Below, piece after piece: positions 17,014 to 25,265 of a stretch of DNA of 64,000 bases. Source of the stretch: Chlorobiaceae bacterium (lineage in GTDB: Bacteria; Bacteroidota; Ignavibacteria; UBA10030; SZUA-254); NCBI GenBank assembly GCA_013824245.1, contig PNNN01000065.1, positions 62,001 to 126,000 on the forward strand, given 5' to 3'. The notes beneath the pieces are model-generated. The model was not told where the DNA came from, made no database searches, and saw nothing but the letters and a program-made list of their open reading frames with translations. Numbering within the stretch: the first letter of the stretch is position 1; every line of letters begins with the position of its first letter. A program made the translations under genes and the position numbers.

Positions 17014-17861
17014 TATATCTTTTGAGCAGCTATGGCAATCCACTCGTTCTCGAAAAGCCGTTCTATGATCTCAAACGAATTCTTCATCAAATGTTCTTCC
17101 ATATTCGGTTGGTCTGTAACTATCAATCCAGAAAGAATAATCTTCCCTCTGTTTCTTAATAACCGGTAAAAATCTTTCATCATTTCTATGTTTGTGTTCA
17201 ATGTAAGATTTGCCGTAATCATATCGAACGATTCGTCCTTGAATTCTTGAAGTTCTTTTTTATTGATCTGAATCTGAGATGTAACGTCATTAAGCCGAAT
17301 ATTCTCTTCTGCATTTTCAATCGACCAATCATCATTATCAATTCCAACTGAAGATTGTGCGCCTAATTTGATCGCTGCAATTGCTAAAATGCCTGTGCCT
17401 GTCCCAACATCGAGAACTTTATCATTTATCTTCATGAATGATTCGAGCAATTGCAAAGATAATCTCGTTGTTTCATGATATCCGGTTCCAAACGACATCT
17501 TCGGATCGATATGCAGAATAATCCGGTTTTCTACATTGTTATATTCAGACCAAGTAGGTTTAACAACGAATCTTTTTCCGATTTCAATCGGCTGAATGGT
17601 TTTCTCCCATTCAGCATTCCAATTTGTCTCTTTGATAAGTTTGATTTCGATTACGGCATTTGAGGAAATATGTTGTATCAATTTGCGTATATCCTCGGTA
17701 AAAACTTTTCCGTTATTAGGAATCAAATCATGCTTCAAATAACAAATCAAAGCAGAATCTGTTTGCTCGAAACCTTCGCAGCCAAGCTCAATCATTGTTG
17801 GCAAAAGCATTTCTTGCTGAGCTTCTGTTGAACTGATCGATATCTGTAAGTATGATTTCAC
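17013..17861 (-). CDS. prmA: Ribosomal protein L11 methyltransferase
   Basis: GTG at 17861 lies one base after the upstream gene's stop and gives the usual PrmA N-terminus (MKSYLQISISSTEAQQEM). Starting at 17906 would overlap the upstream gene and add 15 unlikely residues. 282 residues; the SAM-binding motif 'KVLDVGTGTGILAIAAIKLGA' is intact, followed by 'GIDNDDWSIENAEENIRLN' and 'MITANLTLNT'. It trimethylates ribosomal protein L11. Tight packing on both sides indicates translational coupling. Confidence 0.88.
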   Translation of the reverse strand: MKSYLQISISSTEAQQEMLLPTMIELGCEGFEQTDSALICYLKHDLIPNNGKVFTEDIRKLIQHISSNAVIEIKLIKETNWNAEWEKTIQPIEIGKRFVVKPTWSEYNNVENRIILHIDPKMSFGTGYHETTRLSLQLLESFMKINDKVLDVGTGTGILAIAAIKLGAQSSVGIDNDDWSIENAEENIRLNDVTSQIQINKKELQEFKDESFDMITANLTLNTNIEMMKDFYRLLRNRGKIILSGLIVTDQPNMEEHLMKNSFEIIERLFENEWIAIAAQKI

Positions 17862-17862
17862 T

Positions 17863-18831
17863 TTATTTTTGATATGTGTATATAACGTGCAAAAGAACTT
17901 TACCAACTGCTTCTAAACTTTCGGGACTGCATTTGTCCGGTGTATCTTCCGAAGTATGCCAATATCTATTAGAAGCATCAGGATAATTAAAATCAATAAT
18001 ATCAATTGTTGGAATTCCAACATCATTCAGTGGTAAGTGGTCGTCCATTACCCAATTTTGAACGTCATCGCGAAACTGCTCTATGCCAAGATCGCGGGCA
18101 GTATTCCAAACCAACTCAACAATGTTTGGTGCATAATCGATAGAGTAGCGTTCTTTTAAAAGTTCAAGCTGTGCGTCACCAACCAGATCGAGTAAAATAC
18201 CGAAAACCGGTTTATAACCAGGGGGTAAATTTTTCGAAAAATATCGAGCGCCGAGTAAGTAGTTCTTTGTATCGCCTTCTTTGCCGTAATCTTCGCCATC
18301 TGTAAATAATATATCGATGCCGATTGCAGGTTGTTTTGCTTTGAGTTGACGAGCAATTTCCATTAGAACGGCAACGCCGCTTGCTCCATCATTCGCTCCT
18401 AAAATAGGCAGAGATCGTTTATGCAGATCTGGATCCTGGTCTGCTCTTGGTCTTGAATCCCAATGTGCAAGTAATAATATTCGGGTATTTGCTTTTTCAT
18501 TAAATGATGAAAAGATATTAGTGAGTTTTAAAATCTCTCCATTATATCCCTGGTGCGAAAATTCCTGTAAACTAACTTTATCGGCATATTTTGATATTTC
18601 CACATTTAAGTAGTTCAGACACTCATTATGTGCTTTGCTCCCGGGTGCACGTGGTCCAAAATCTGTTTGTTTTTTCAGGTATTCAAAAGATATTTTACCA
18701 TCAAATTTTGGGACGATTATTTGTTCTTTTACCACGGATTTGGTTTGAGTATTTTTTGAAGAATTATCGCGATCCGAGCCGCAACCGCTGATTGCAAATA
18801 ACAGTAAGATAATCGAACTAAATATTTTCAT
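17863..18831 (-). CDS. Glutaminyl-peptide cyclotransferase (M28-type), lipoprotein
   Basis: The ATG at 18831 gives a lipoprotein signal with lipobox 'FAISGC'; an upstream ATG at 18912 would bury it. The core 'LAHWDSRPRADQDPD', 'ILGANDGASGVAVLMEIAR', 'DILFTDGEDYGKEG' and 'GILLDLVGDAQL' match the M28-like glutaminyl cyclases of Bacteroidota (Porphyromonas QC type) rather than aminopeptidases. The zinc ligands D and H are retained ('HWDSRP', 'GED', 'RYWHTSEDTPDK'). The enzyme converts N-terminal Gln to pyroglutamate. In Bacteroidota this acts on exported proteins after signal peptidase cleavage (the 'Q-rule'). Many secreted proteins in this window have Gln at the predicted mature N-terminus. First gene of the operon with prmA and ppx. 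Confidence 0.85.
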   Translation of the reverse strand: MKIFSSIILLLFAISGCGSDRDNSSKNTQTKSVVKEQIIVPKFDGKISFEYLKKQTDFGPRAPGSKAHNECLNYLNVEISKYADKVSLQEFSHQGYNGEILKLTNIFSSFNEKANTRILLLAHWDSRPRADQDPDLHKRSLPILGANDGASGVAVLMEIARQLKAKQPAIGIDILFTDGEDYGKEGDTKNYLLGARYFSKNLPPGYKPVFGILLDLVGDAQLELLKERYSIDYAPNIVELVWNTARDLGIEQFRDDVQNWVMDDHLPLNDVGIPTIDIIDFNYPDASNRYWHTSEDTPDKCSPESLEAVGKVLLHVIYTYQK

Positions 18832-18966
18832 AGAAAAATGTAATATATGATTATTCGTCAATCTACTAAAAAGTGCAACCATTCGCAACGAACCCAGTGA
18901 AACTTTTATCAAACTTTCTCGTTCAATAAAGCAAGAATTTTATTATCTGTAGTTAAGGAAATATTT

Positions 18967-19926
18967 ATGAAACCATTAAGCGTTAGTACTCGGCTATCCA
19001 TCTTGCTATTTCTTGCTGTAATTTTTGGTGCAACAATGATTGCTCTATCAATAAAAAACAAGCCGGTGGGAAAGGCATACAGTTACGATTCCGATGGTGA
19101 TAAAAAATATGAACAGTCATATGATGTCCAGGCAGGCGGTAATTTGATAGTCGAATCTGATGTTGGGAATATTACAATTTCGAGTGTTGAAGAAGATAAG
19201 GTGTCTGTCACGGTTGTAGCCCGTGGTTCTGAAAGATTCATTAATAGATTTACAGTGGAATCCGTTCAGGAAGGGGCTGATATTAAAGTTCTAGGGCGTG
19301 TAAAGCAGTCTCATTTTCAATTTTTTAATTCGGGCTGGACAGATGTACTTTTTGATATAAAGGTGCCGAAAAATTTTAATCTTAATCTGAACACAGCAGG
19401 CGGAAATATAGAAATCGAAAATGTTAAGGGAAAGATCGATGGTGAAACTTCCGGCGGAAATATTGAGTTGATGGATATCGAAAGCGATTTAAAAATGTCG
19501 ACCTCTGGTGGTAATGTCAAATTAAGAAATTGTGTCGGCTCGTATCATGTTGAAACGTCTGGCGGAAATATGTATGCCGATAAAGTAGTTGGACCAATAA
19601 ATTTTGAAACATCAGGCGGTAACATCGGCATTGCTGATTCGGATGGGAAAATTTATGCTTCAACATCAGGTGGAAATATTGACATCTCCTTAGCCGACAA
19701 TAAAGGTATCGATCTTTCAACGTCCGGTGGAAATATAAATGTTAAAATTCCTAAAACTATTTCGGCAGATGTTAAAGCCGAAGCTTCCGGTGGAGATGTA
19801 AGTTGCGAGCTTGAGTTCTCGGGAAAAATTAAAGACGGGAAAATGAAAGCAAAAATTAACGGAGGAGGCAATCAAATAAATTTAGAAACTTCTGGGGGGG
19901 ATATAGTAATCACGCCGAATGATTAA
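18967..19926 (+). CDS. DUF4097-like repeat protein (membrane-anchored or exported)
   Basis: 319 residues. A hydrophobic segment (about 10-29) anchors or exports it. A beta-rich domain (50-140) leads into a run of 'TSGGN[IVM]' repeats; from residue 143 to 250 the spacing is exactly 18 residues (143, 161, 179, 197, 215, 233), then looser copies at 252, 273 and 308. This is the pattern of DUF4097/putative-adhesin proteins, in which each turn forms one coil of a beta-solenoid. Function unknown; often linked to envelope-stress operons. AAGGAA precedes the ATG. A terminator follows. Confidence 0.8.
   Translation: MKPLSVSTRLSILLFLAVIFGATMIALSIKNKPVGKAYSYDSDGDKKYEQSYDVQAGGNLIVESDVGNITISSVEEDKVSVTVVARGSERFINRFTVESVQEGADIKVLGRVKQSHFQFFNSGWTDVLFDIKVPKNFNLNLNTAGGNIEIENVKGKIDGETSGGNIELMDIESDLKMSTSGGNVKLRNCVGSYHVETSGGNMYADKVVGPINFETSGGNIGIADSDGKIYASTSGGNIDISLADNKGIDLSTSGGNINVKIPKTISADVKAEASGGDVSCELEFSGKIKDGKMKAKINGGGNQINLETSGGDIVITPND
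19393..19716 (+). repeat. Six tandem 54-bp coding repeats (18-residue units)
   Basis: Residues 143-250 of the DUF4097-like protein consist of six units of exactly 18 residues, each starting T[AS]GGN. DNA copies are diverged (codon-level variation) while the Gly-Gly-Asn core is kept, so selection acts on protein rather than DNA identity. Confidence 0.85.
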
Positions 19927-19949
19927 ATCATTCTGTGGATTAGGTGAAG

Positions 19950-19981
19950 GTCCGTTCGGTGGTGCTGAACGGACTTTTTTT
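19950..19981 (+). terminator. Rho-independent terminator
   Basis: GTCCGTTC (19950-19957) pairs with GAACGGAC (19967-19974), followed by seven T (19975-19981). It overlaps the last codons of the convergent dacB-like gene. Confidence 0.88.
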
Positions 19982-21434
19982 ATTTTACAGACATTCTGGC
20001 AAGCAAATCTATTATGCGATCTTCAACATCACGCATTACTCTCTGGCTGGCTGGACAGTGATTAATTAATATGCTGAATGCAACCATTTTATTATCCGCA
20101 GTCCGAACATACCCGGAAACGCAATTATTGCCGGTTAGAGTCCCTGTTTTCGCATGAACGTTATTCTCAGCCGATGTGCCTTTCAATCGATTCTTCAATG
20201 TCCCGTCAACTCCCGCTATCGATAAAGTCTCAAAATATCTTTTGAAACTTGTTTTTTTGTATTCAGAGCAAAGCAAAGTTACAATTGATTTTGGCGATAG
20301 TGCGTTATACCACGAAGCTCCAGAACCATCGGCGAGAAACATAAGTGATGTATCGATTTGCGATTTGTACAGAAAATCTTTTAAGAGATTTATACCGTCA
20401 CTCGTAGATCCGGGTTTATGCAAAACTTCCGCTGATATAGTTTTTAAAAGATTCTCGGCACAAAGATTATCGCTCATTTTATTCGCTTGGTGGAGGACAG
20501 AATCAATACTACGTGATAATGAAAATATTTGCCGCGTTTTATTATTTTGTGAGTGGGTAATCTTACCAAGCACTTCAATCTTTGCTGATTTCAATTTATC
20601 GGTGAGAAGATGCAAAAAATAATTTTGTGGTTCCCTTAAACTAATATGAAATTCTTGGGAAGAATCATTCGATGCAATACGTCCATTAAGCAAGATAGTG
20701 TCTGTCCCACGTATCCGTGTTAAAGTAATCTTGGGTAATGATGTATCGTTAGAAGTATAAGCTCCGTTCATGGTTCGAAAATAATCTGAAGGCGGAGAAA
20801 ATTCAATTAATGGAGCGTTGCTTAGAATTTTATTCGGTGATACTTTTATCTTAACTGTATTTTGATCTATACAAATCGGTGAGATTATGGGGGCAGTCGG
20901 ATCAGGTTCGTCGTCCCACATCCAACCGCGTCCCCACTTAAGTGAATCAAAATAACTTCCATCGAGTATGATATTTCCATTGATTTGATGAATGCCAATT
21001 ATTTTTATCTTAAAAACGATTGAATCAAGGTCGGTATTGCTGAACAGCGGATCGCCGAATCCGCTTATTATTAAATCGCCCTGAACCGAACCTGAATTAA
21101 GGGTACCATTGATAGAAATTATTGTTTTAAATTGAAATTTGGAAGGAAGAAGGTGAATTGCGGCGGCAGTTGTGAGCAATTTCAGGTTAGACGCCGGATG
21201 AAACAATTTTTCACCGTTCAATGAATATAAAACTTTGTCTGATTCAACATCTACAATTTCTATCCCGATTGAGCAAACATTCAAAGATTTATCGTTTATA
21301 ATATTATCGATTTTATTTTGCAAGGATGTTTGAGTATTATTTTGACCTGCAAAAATAAATTCTGATGCTAAAATCAGGAGCAAGATTAGAATCTGTAAAG
21401 TTTGTTTTAATAGCGAAAAATAGTTAGATTTCAT
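19980..21434 (-). CDS. dacB: D-alanyl-D-alanine carboxypeptidase/endopeptidase (PBP4, S13 family)
   Basis: 484 residues with signal peptide (hydrophobic 12-29, cleavage near IFAG|QNN). Catalytic motifs of peptidase S13 are present: SxxK as S82-x-x-K85 (PASNLK), SxN in 'KMSDNLCAENLLK', and KTG in 'HAKTGTLTGNN'. The long insert between SxxK and SxN holds the extra domains of class C PBPs. It trims peptidoglycan cross-links in the periplasm. Divergent from secA with 29 bp between the start codons. Confidence 0.9.
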   Translation of the reverse strand: MKSNYFSLLKQTLQILILLLILASEFIFAGQNNTQTSLQNKIDNIINDKSLNVCSIGIEIVDVESDKVLYSLNGEKLFHPASNLKLLTTAAAIHLLPSKFQFKTIISINGTLNSGSVQGDLIISGFGDPLFSNTDLDSIVFKIKIIGIHQINGNIILDGSYFDSLKWGRGWMWDDEPDPTAPIISPICIDQNTVKIKVSPNKILSNAPLIEFSPPSDYFRTMNGAYTSNDTSLPKITLTRIRGTDTILLNGRIASNDSSQEFHISLREPQNYFLHLLTDKLKSAKIEVLGKITHSQNNKTRQIFSLSRSIDSVLHQANKMSDNLCAENLLKTISAEVLHKPGSTSDGINLLKDFLYKSQIDTSLMFLADGSGASWYNALSPKSIVTLLCSEYKKTSFKRYFETLSIAGVDGTLKNRLKGTSAENNVHAKTGTLTGNNCVSGYVRTADNKMVAFSILINHCPASQRVMRDVEDRIIDLLARMSVK

Positions 21435-21463
21435 TCCAATTATATAATATTAGTGGCTAAAGA

Positions 21464-24400
21464 ATGTTTAATATCCTATCAAAAATATTTCCCAGTAAAT
21501 CAGAAAAAGATGTAAATAGAATTCTGCCAATCGTTAAACAAATTAACGAGTATTTTGAAGAATATCAAAAATTGAATGACGATGAGCTGCGTGCCAAAAC
21601 CGTTGAGTTTCGAGGGCGAATTACAGAAGTGATAAGGGAATATGAAGAAGAAATCTTTTCAAAAAAAGAATCTCTGAAATCGGGTGAAGATTTATCTCTG
21701 GAAACTCGTGAAGCTATTTATACCGAAGTCGAAGAGCTTCAAAAAGATCGAGATGCGATGATCCAACAAGTGTTAACCGAAATCCTACCCGAAGCATTTG
21801 CCGTTGTGAAGGAGACGTGTCGAAGACTTGTAGGGCAATCGTGGGAAATAATGGGACACAAAATTTTATGGGAGATGGTTCCGTTCGATGTCCAACTCAT
21901 TGGCGGAGTTGTTCTGCATGAAGGTAAAATAGCCGAGATGGCAACGGGCGAAGGTAAAACATTGGTTGCCACGATGCCGCTTTATTTGAATGCGTTGCCG
22001 GGTCGCGGTGTTCACCTTGTTACAGTAAACGATTATCTCGCCTTGCGCGATAGTTTATGGATGGGGAAAGTTTTTGAGTTCCTCGGTTTGACTGTTGGAT
22101 GTATTCAAGCGCAAATGGATCCATCACAAAGGAAAAAACAATACGGCTGTGATATAACTTACGGGACAAATAACGAATTCGGTTTTGATTACCTGCGCGA
22201 TAACATGGTGATATCTCGCGATGAACTTGTTCATCGTGAATTTTATTATGCTATAGTCGACGAAGTCGATTCCGTGCTTATAGATGAAGCACGAACCCCT
22301 CTCATCATTAGCGGACCTGTAGCCACTGAAGATCATAAATTTTCTGAAATGAAGCCGAGAGTTGAGCGACTTGTAAACGCTCAACGGAATTTCATCACGA
22401 AAATTGTTGCGGAAGCGGAACAATATATCTCTGAAGGAAAAACGGAGGAAGCAGGTGTCCAAATTCTTCGCGCGTTTAGAGGATTACCGAAACATAAACG
22501 ACTTGCAAAAGTGCTTTCTGAACCGGCAAACAAGAAATTGATGCAGCAAACTGAGATGGAATACATGCGCGATCAATCACGGCGGATGCATGAGATCGAT
22601 GATGAACTTTATTATGCTATCGACGAACGGAATCATACGATTAATCTTACAGATAAGGGCCGTGACCTGCTTGCCGGATCATCGAACGATAAAGATTTTT
22701 TTATATTACCCGATATCGGTACAGAGATCGCTGTGTTCGAAAATAATTTGGAGATGCCCGCCGAAGAAAAACAACTGAAGAAAGACGAATTAAATTTTCA
22801 ATATGCAGAAAGAAGCGATCGCATTCATACTGTTACCCAACTGTTGCGTGCATATTCGCTTTACGAAAAGGATGACGAATATGTTGTAACAGACGATGGC
22901 AAAGTTATGATCGTCGATGAGTTTACCGGACGTATGCTTGCGGGTAGAAGATTCTCCGATGGTTTACATCAGGCAATCGAGGCAAAGGAAGGCGTCCGCA
23001 TCGAGCGCGATATGCAAACGCTCGCTACAATCACTCTGCAAAATTATTTCCGTCTTTATAAGAAACTTGCGGGCATGACAGGAACTGCAGAAACAGAAGC
23101 GTCAGAGTTTTTCGATATTTATAAACTCGATGTAATCGTCGTTCCCACCAATCAAGATATGGTTCGAGACGACATCGAAGATGTAATTTATAAGACGAAG
23201 CGCGAAAAATTTAACGCGGTAATAACAGAGATCGAAGCGCTTCGTAAGGCAAACCGTCCTGTTTTAGTAGGTACAACGAGCGTTGAAGTTTCGGAAACAT
23301 TAAGCAGAATGCTTAAGCGTCAAGGTGTCCCACATAATGTATTGAATGCGAAGCATCATCAACGTGAAGCGGAAATTGTTGCTCATGCCGGATTGCCCGG
23401 TGGCGTTACAATCGCAACAAACATGGCGGGACGCGGCACAGATATTAAACTTGGTCCCGGTGTTGCAGATTCGGGCGGTTTACATATCATCGGAACCGAG
23501 CGGCACGAAGCGCGTCGTATAGATCGACAGTTGCGCGGCCGTGCTGGTCGTCAGGGTGATCCCGGTTCCTCAAAATTCTATCTTTCCCTGGAAGATGACC
23601 TGATGCGTTTATTTGGAAGCGATAGAATTGCAGGTATTATGGAACGGTTGGGATTAAAAGAGGGAGATGTTATTCAGCATTCTATGATTAGCCGTTCAGT
23701 TCAGCGTGCCCAGAAGAAAGTTGAAGAAAATAATTACGCTATCCGCAAACGACTTCTTGAGTATGATAACGTAATGAACCAACAACGTGAGGTAATTTAT
23801 TCACGCAGGCGCCACGCACTATTTGGTGAACGTCTCAGAGAAGATATTTTTGAAATGCTCGATGATTTTCTTGATACTACTATCGAAAAACATTACGAGC
23901 ATGGAGAAGTTGATGAATTTCGCGAGGCAATGCGAACTAATTTATTAGTTGATTTTGCTGTTACACCTGAACAATGGGATAAACTTGGTAAAGAGGGGTT
24001 GAAAGAAGCGGCATACAAAGCATCTATCGAGTTTTATAAACGTAAAGAAGAGCGCATCGGTTTAGAGAATATGTCGATGCTTGAAAAAATGGTAGCTCTT
24101 CAGGTTATCGACGAGCGATGGAAAGATCATTTACGAGAGATGGATGATTTAAAAGAAGGGATTCATCTTCGCGCGTATGGACAGAAAGATCCGATCATCG
24201 AATACAAAACCGAAGCGTTCAGGATGTTTGTTGAATTGCTCGATTTAGTCCGTAACGAAACGGTGAATCTGGTATTTAAATTATTTCCTCAACAAACGCA
24301 GGAAGCGCCGGTATTACGCCAACCCAAAATTAGTAGACCACAAAATATGACGATGACGCATGAATCATCTATGGGCATGGGATTGCAAGCAAGCCATGCA

Positions 24401-24553
24401 CCTAGCGGAGATTCTACAACCGGCGAACAAAAAGGAGCTCCTAAATCTAGCGCGGCTAAACCGCAACCTGTTCATGTTGGCGATAAAATTGGGCGCAACG
24501 ATCCTTGTCACTGTGGAAGTGGAAAAAAATATAAACAATGTCATGGGAAATAA
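21464..24553 (+). CDS. secA: Preprotein translocase ATPase SecA
   Basis: 1029 residues. Walker A is MATGEGKTLVA (159-169) and the DEAD-type box DEVDSVLIDEARTPL (from 266). The preprotein cross-linking domain, helical wing/scaffold ('ERWKDHLREMD' style) and the C-terminal zinc motif (D-P-C-H-C-G-S-G-K...C-H in the last 17 residues, C1015, C1017, C1026) are all present. It drives post-translational export through SecYEG and is the entry point for the many Sec-dependent proteins seen here. An extended insertion of about 150 residues (roughly 280-440) between NBD1 and the cross-linking part is longer than in E. coli but usual for this phylum. Promoter region is the 29-bp AT-rich gap shared with dacB. 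Confidence 0.97.
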   Translation: MFNILSKIFPSKSEKDVNRILPIVKQINEYFEEYQKLNDDELRAKTVEFRGRITEVIREYEEEIFSKKESLKSGEDLSLETREAIYTEVEELQKDRDAMIQQVLTEILPEAFAVVKETCRRLVGQSWEIMGHKILWEMVPFDVQLIGGVVLHEGKIAEMATGEGKTLVATMPLYLNALPGRGVHLVTVNDYLALRDSLWMGKVFEFLGLTVGCIQAQMDPSQRKKQYGCDITYGTNNEFGFDYLRDNMVISRDELVHREFYYAIVDEVDSVLIDEARTPLIISGPVATEDHKFSEMKPRVERLVNAQRNFITKIVAEAEQYISEGKTEEAGVQILRAFRGLPKHKRLAKVLSEPANKKLMQQTEMEYMRDQSRRMHEIDDELYYAIDERNHTINLTDKGRDLLAGSSNDKDFFILPDIGTEIAVFENNLEMPAEEKQLKKDELNFQYAERSDRIHTVTQLLRAYSLYEKDDEYVVTDDGKVMIVDEFTGRMLAGRRFSDGLHQAIEAKEGVRIERDMQTLATITLQNYFRLYKKLAGMTGTAETEASEFFDIYKLDVIVVPTNQDMVRDDIEDVIYKTKREKFNAVITEIEALRKANRPVLVGTTSVEVSETLSRMLKRQGVPHNVLNAKHHQREAEIVAHAGLPGGVTIATNMAGRGTDIKLGPGVADSGGLHIIGTERHEARRIDRQLRGRAGRQGDPGSSKFYLSLEDDLMRLFGSDRIAGIMERLGLKEGDVIQHSMISRSVQRAQKKVEENNYAIRKRLLEYDNVMNQQREVIYSRRRHALFGERLREDIFEMLDDFLDTTIEKHYEHGEVDEFREAMRTNLLVDFAVTPEQWDKLGKEGLKEAAYKASIEFYKRKEERIGLENMSMLEKMVALQVIDERWKDHLREMDDLKEGIHLRAYGQKDPIIEYKTEAFRMFVELLDLVRNETVNLVFKLFPQQTQEAPVLRQPKISRPQNMTMTHESSMGMGLQASHAPSGDSTTGEQKGAPKSSAAKPQPVHVGDKIGRNDPCHCGSGKKYKQCHGK

Positions 24554-24601
24554 AATAACAATTAAAAAATATTTCAATCATTTTATTTTTGGAGGTTTCA
24601 A

Positions 24602-25225
24602 ATGACGCGAGTGTCAAGCGTAATCATAGCCATTATTATTTTCTCTTCACAACTATTTGCGCAGGAAGATACAACTGCAAGGAAACATTCTTTGTACAAA
24701 GGGGCATGGGCGCTGCAGTTTGGAGTAAGTTCATATTTATCATTTCAATCATTTCAGTCTGGACAGTTGTCTGCAAAAAAACAAATTTCAGATAATTCTG
24801 CTATCCGGGCAAATATAGGATTTAATTCATCTGTTACAGACGAGAATGGAATTTATGATCATCTAGATTACAGTATTAATCTTTCAGGACAATATATATA
24901 TTATACTGCGCCTCACTCGGTTTTAAAATTTTACTATGGAGGCGGACCATCTTTTAATTATTTTTGGGAAAAAACTACTGATCCATCGTATACTAGGCGT
25001 TCTTATTATAAGCAATATGGTTTCGGTATTGGAGCTCTAGGTATGGTTGGTACTGAATGGTTTGCAACTGCATCGATAAGTTTTTTCGGTGAATATTATA
25101 CATTGATCAATTACAGTTGGTCAAAAACATTTTCTACTCAAAATTCAATAGATTATATCGATAAAAGAGGCTATTTTAGAATTTACCCTGTGAATGCCCG
25201 CTTTGGTATCTCATTATATTTTTAA
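24602..25225 (+). CDS. Predicted outer membrane beta-barrel protein
   Basis: 207 residues with signal peptide ending 'QLFA' before QEDTTARKH. The remainder alternates Tyr/Phe/Trp with polar residues ('YKGAWALQFGVSSYLSFQ') and ends in Phe ('FGISLYF'), as do beta-barrels inserted by BamA. No family assigned; similar short proteins are common in FCB genomes. GGAGG lies 6 bp before the ATG. Follows secA by 48 bp and precedes an amidase. Confidence 0.65.
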   Translation: MTRVSSVIIAIIIFSSQLFAQEDTTARKHSLYKGAWALQFGVSSYLSFQSFQSGQLSAKKQISDNSAIRANIGFNSSVTDENGIYDHLDYSINLSGQYIYYTAPHSVLKFYYGGGPSFNYFWEKTTDPSYTRRSYYKQYGFGIGALGMVGTEWFATASISFFGEYYTLINYSWSKTFSTQNSIDYIDKRGYFRIYPVNARFGISLYF

Positions 25226-25265
25226 TGAAACAATTTAGAATTTTATATTGGAAGGGGGTTTGAAG

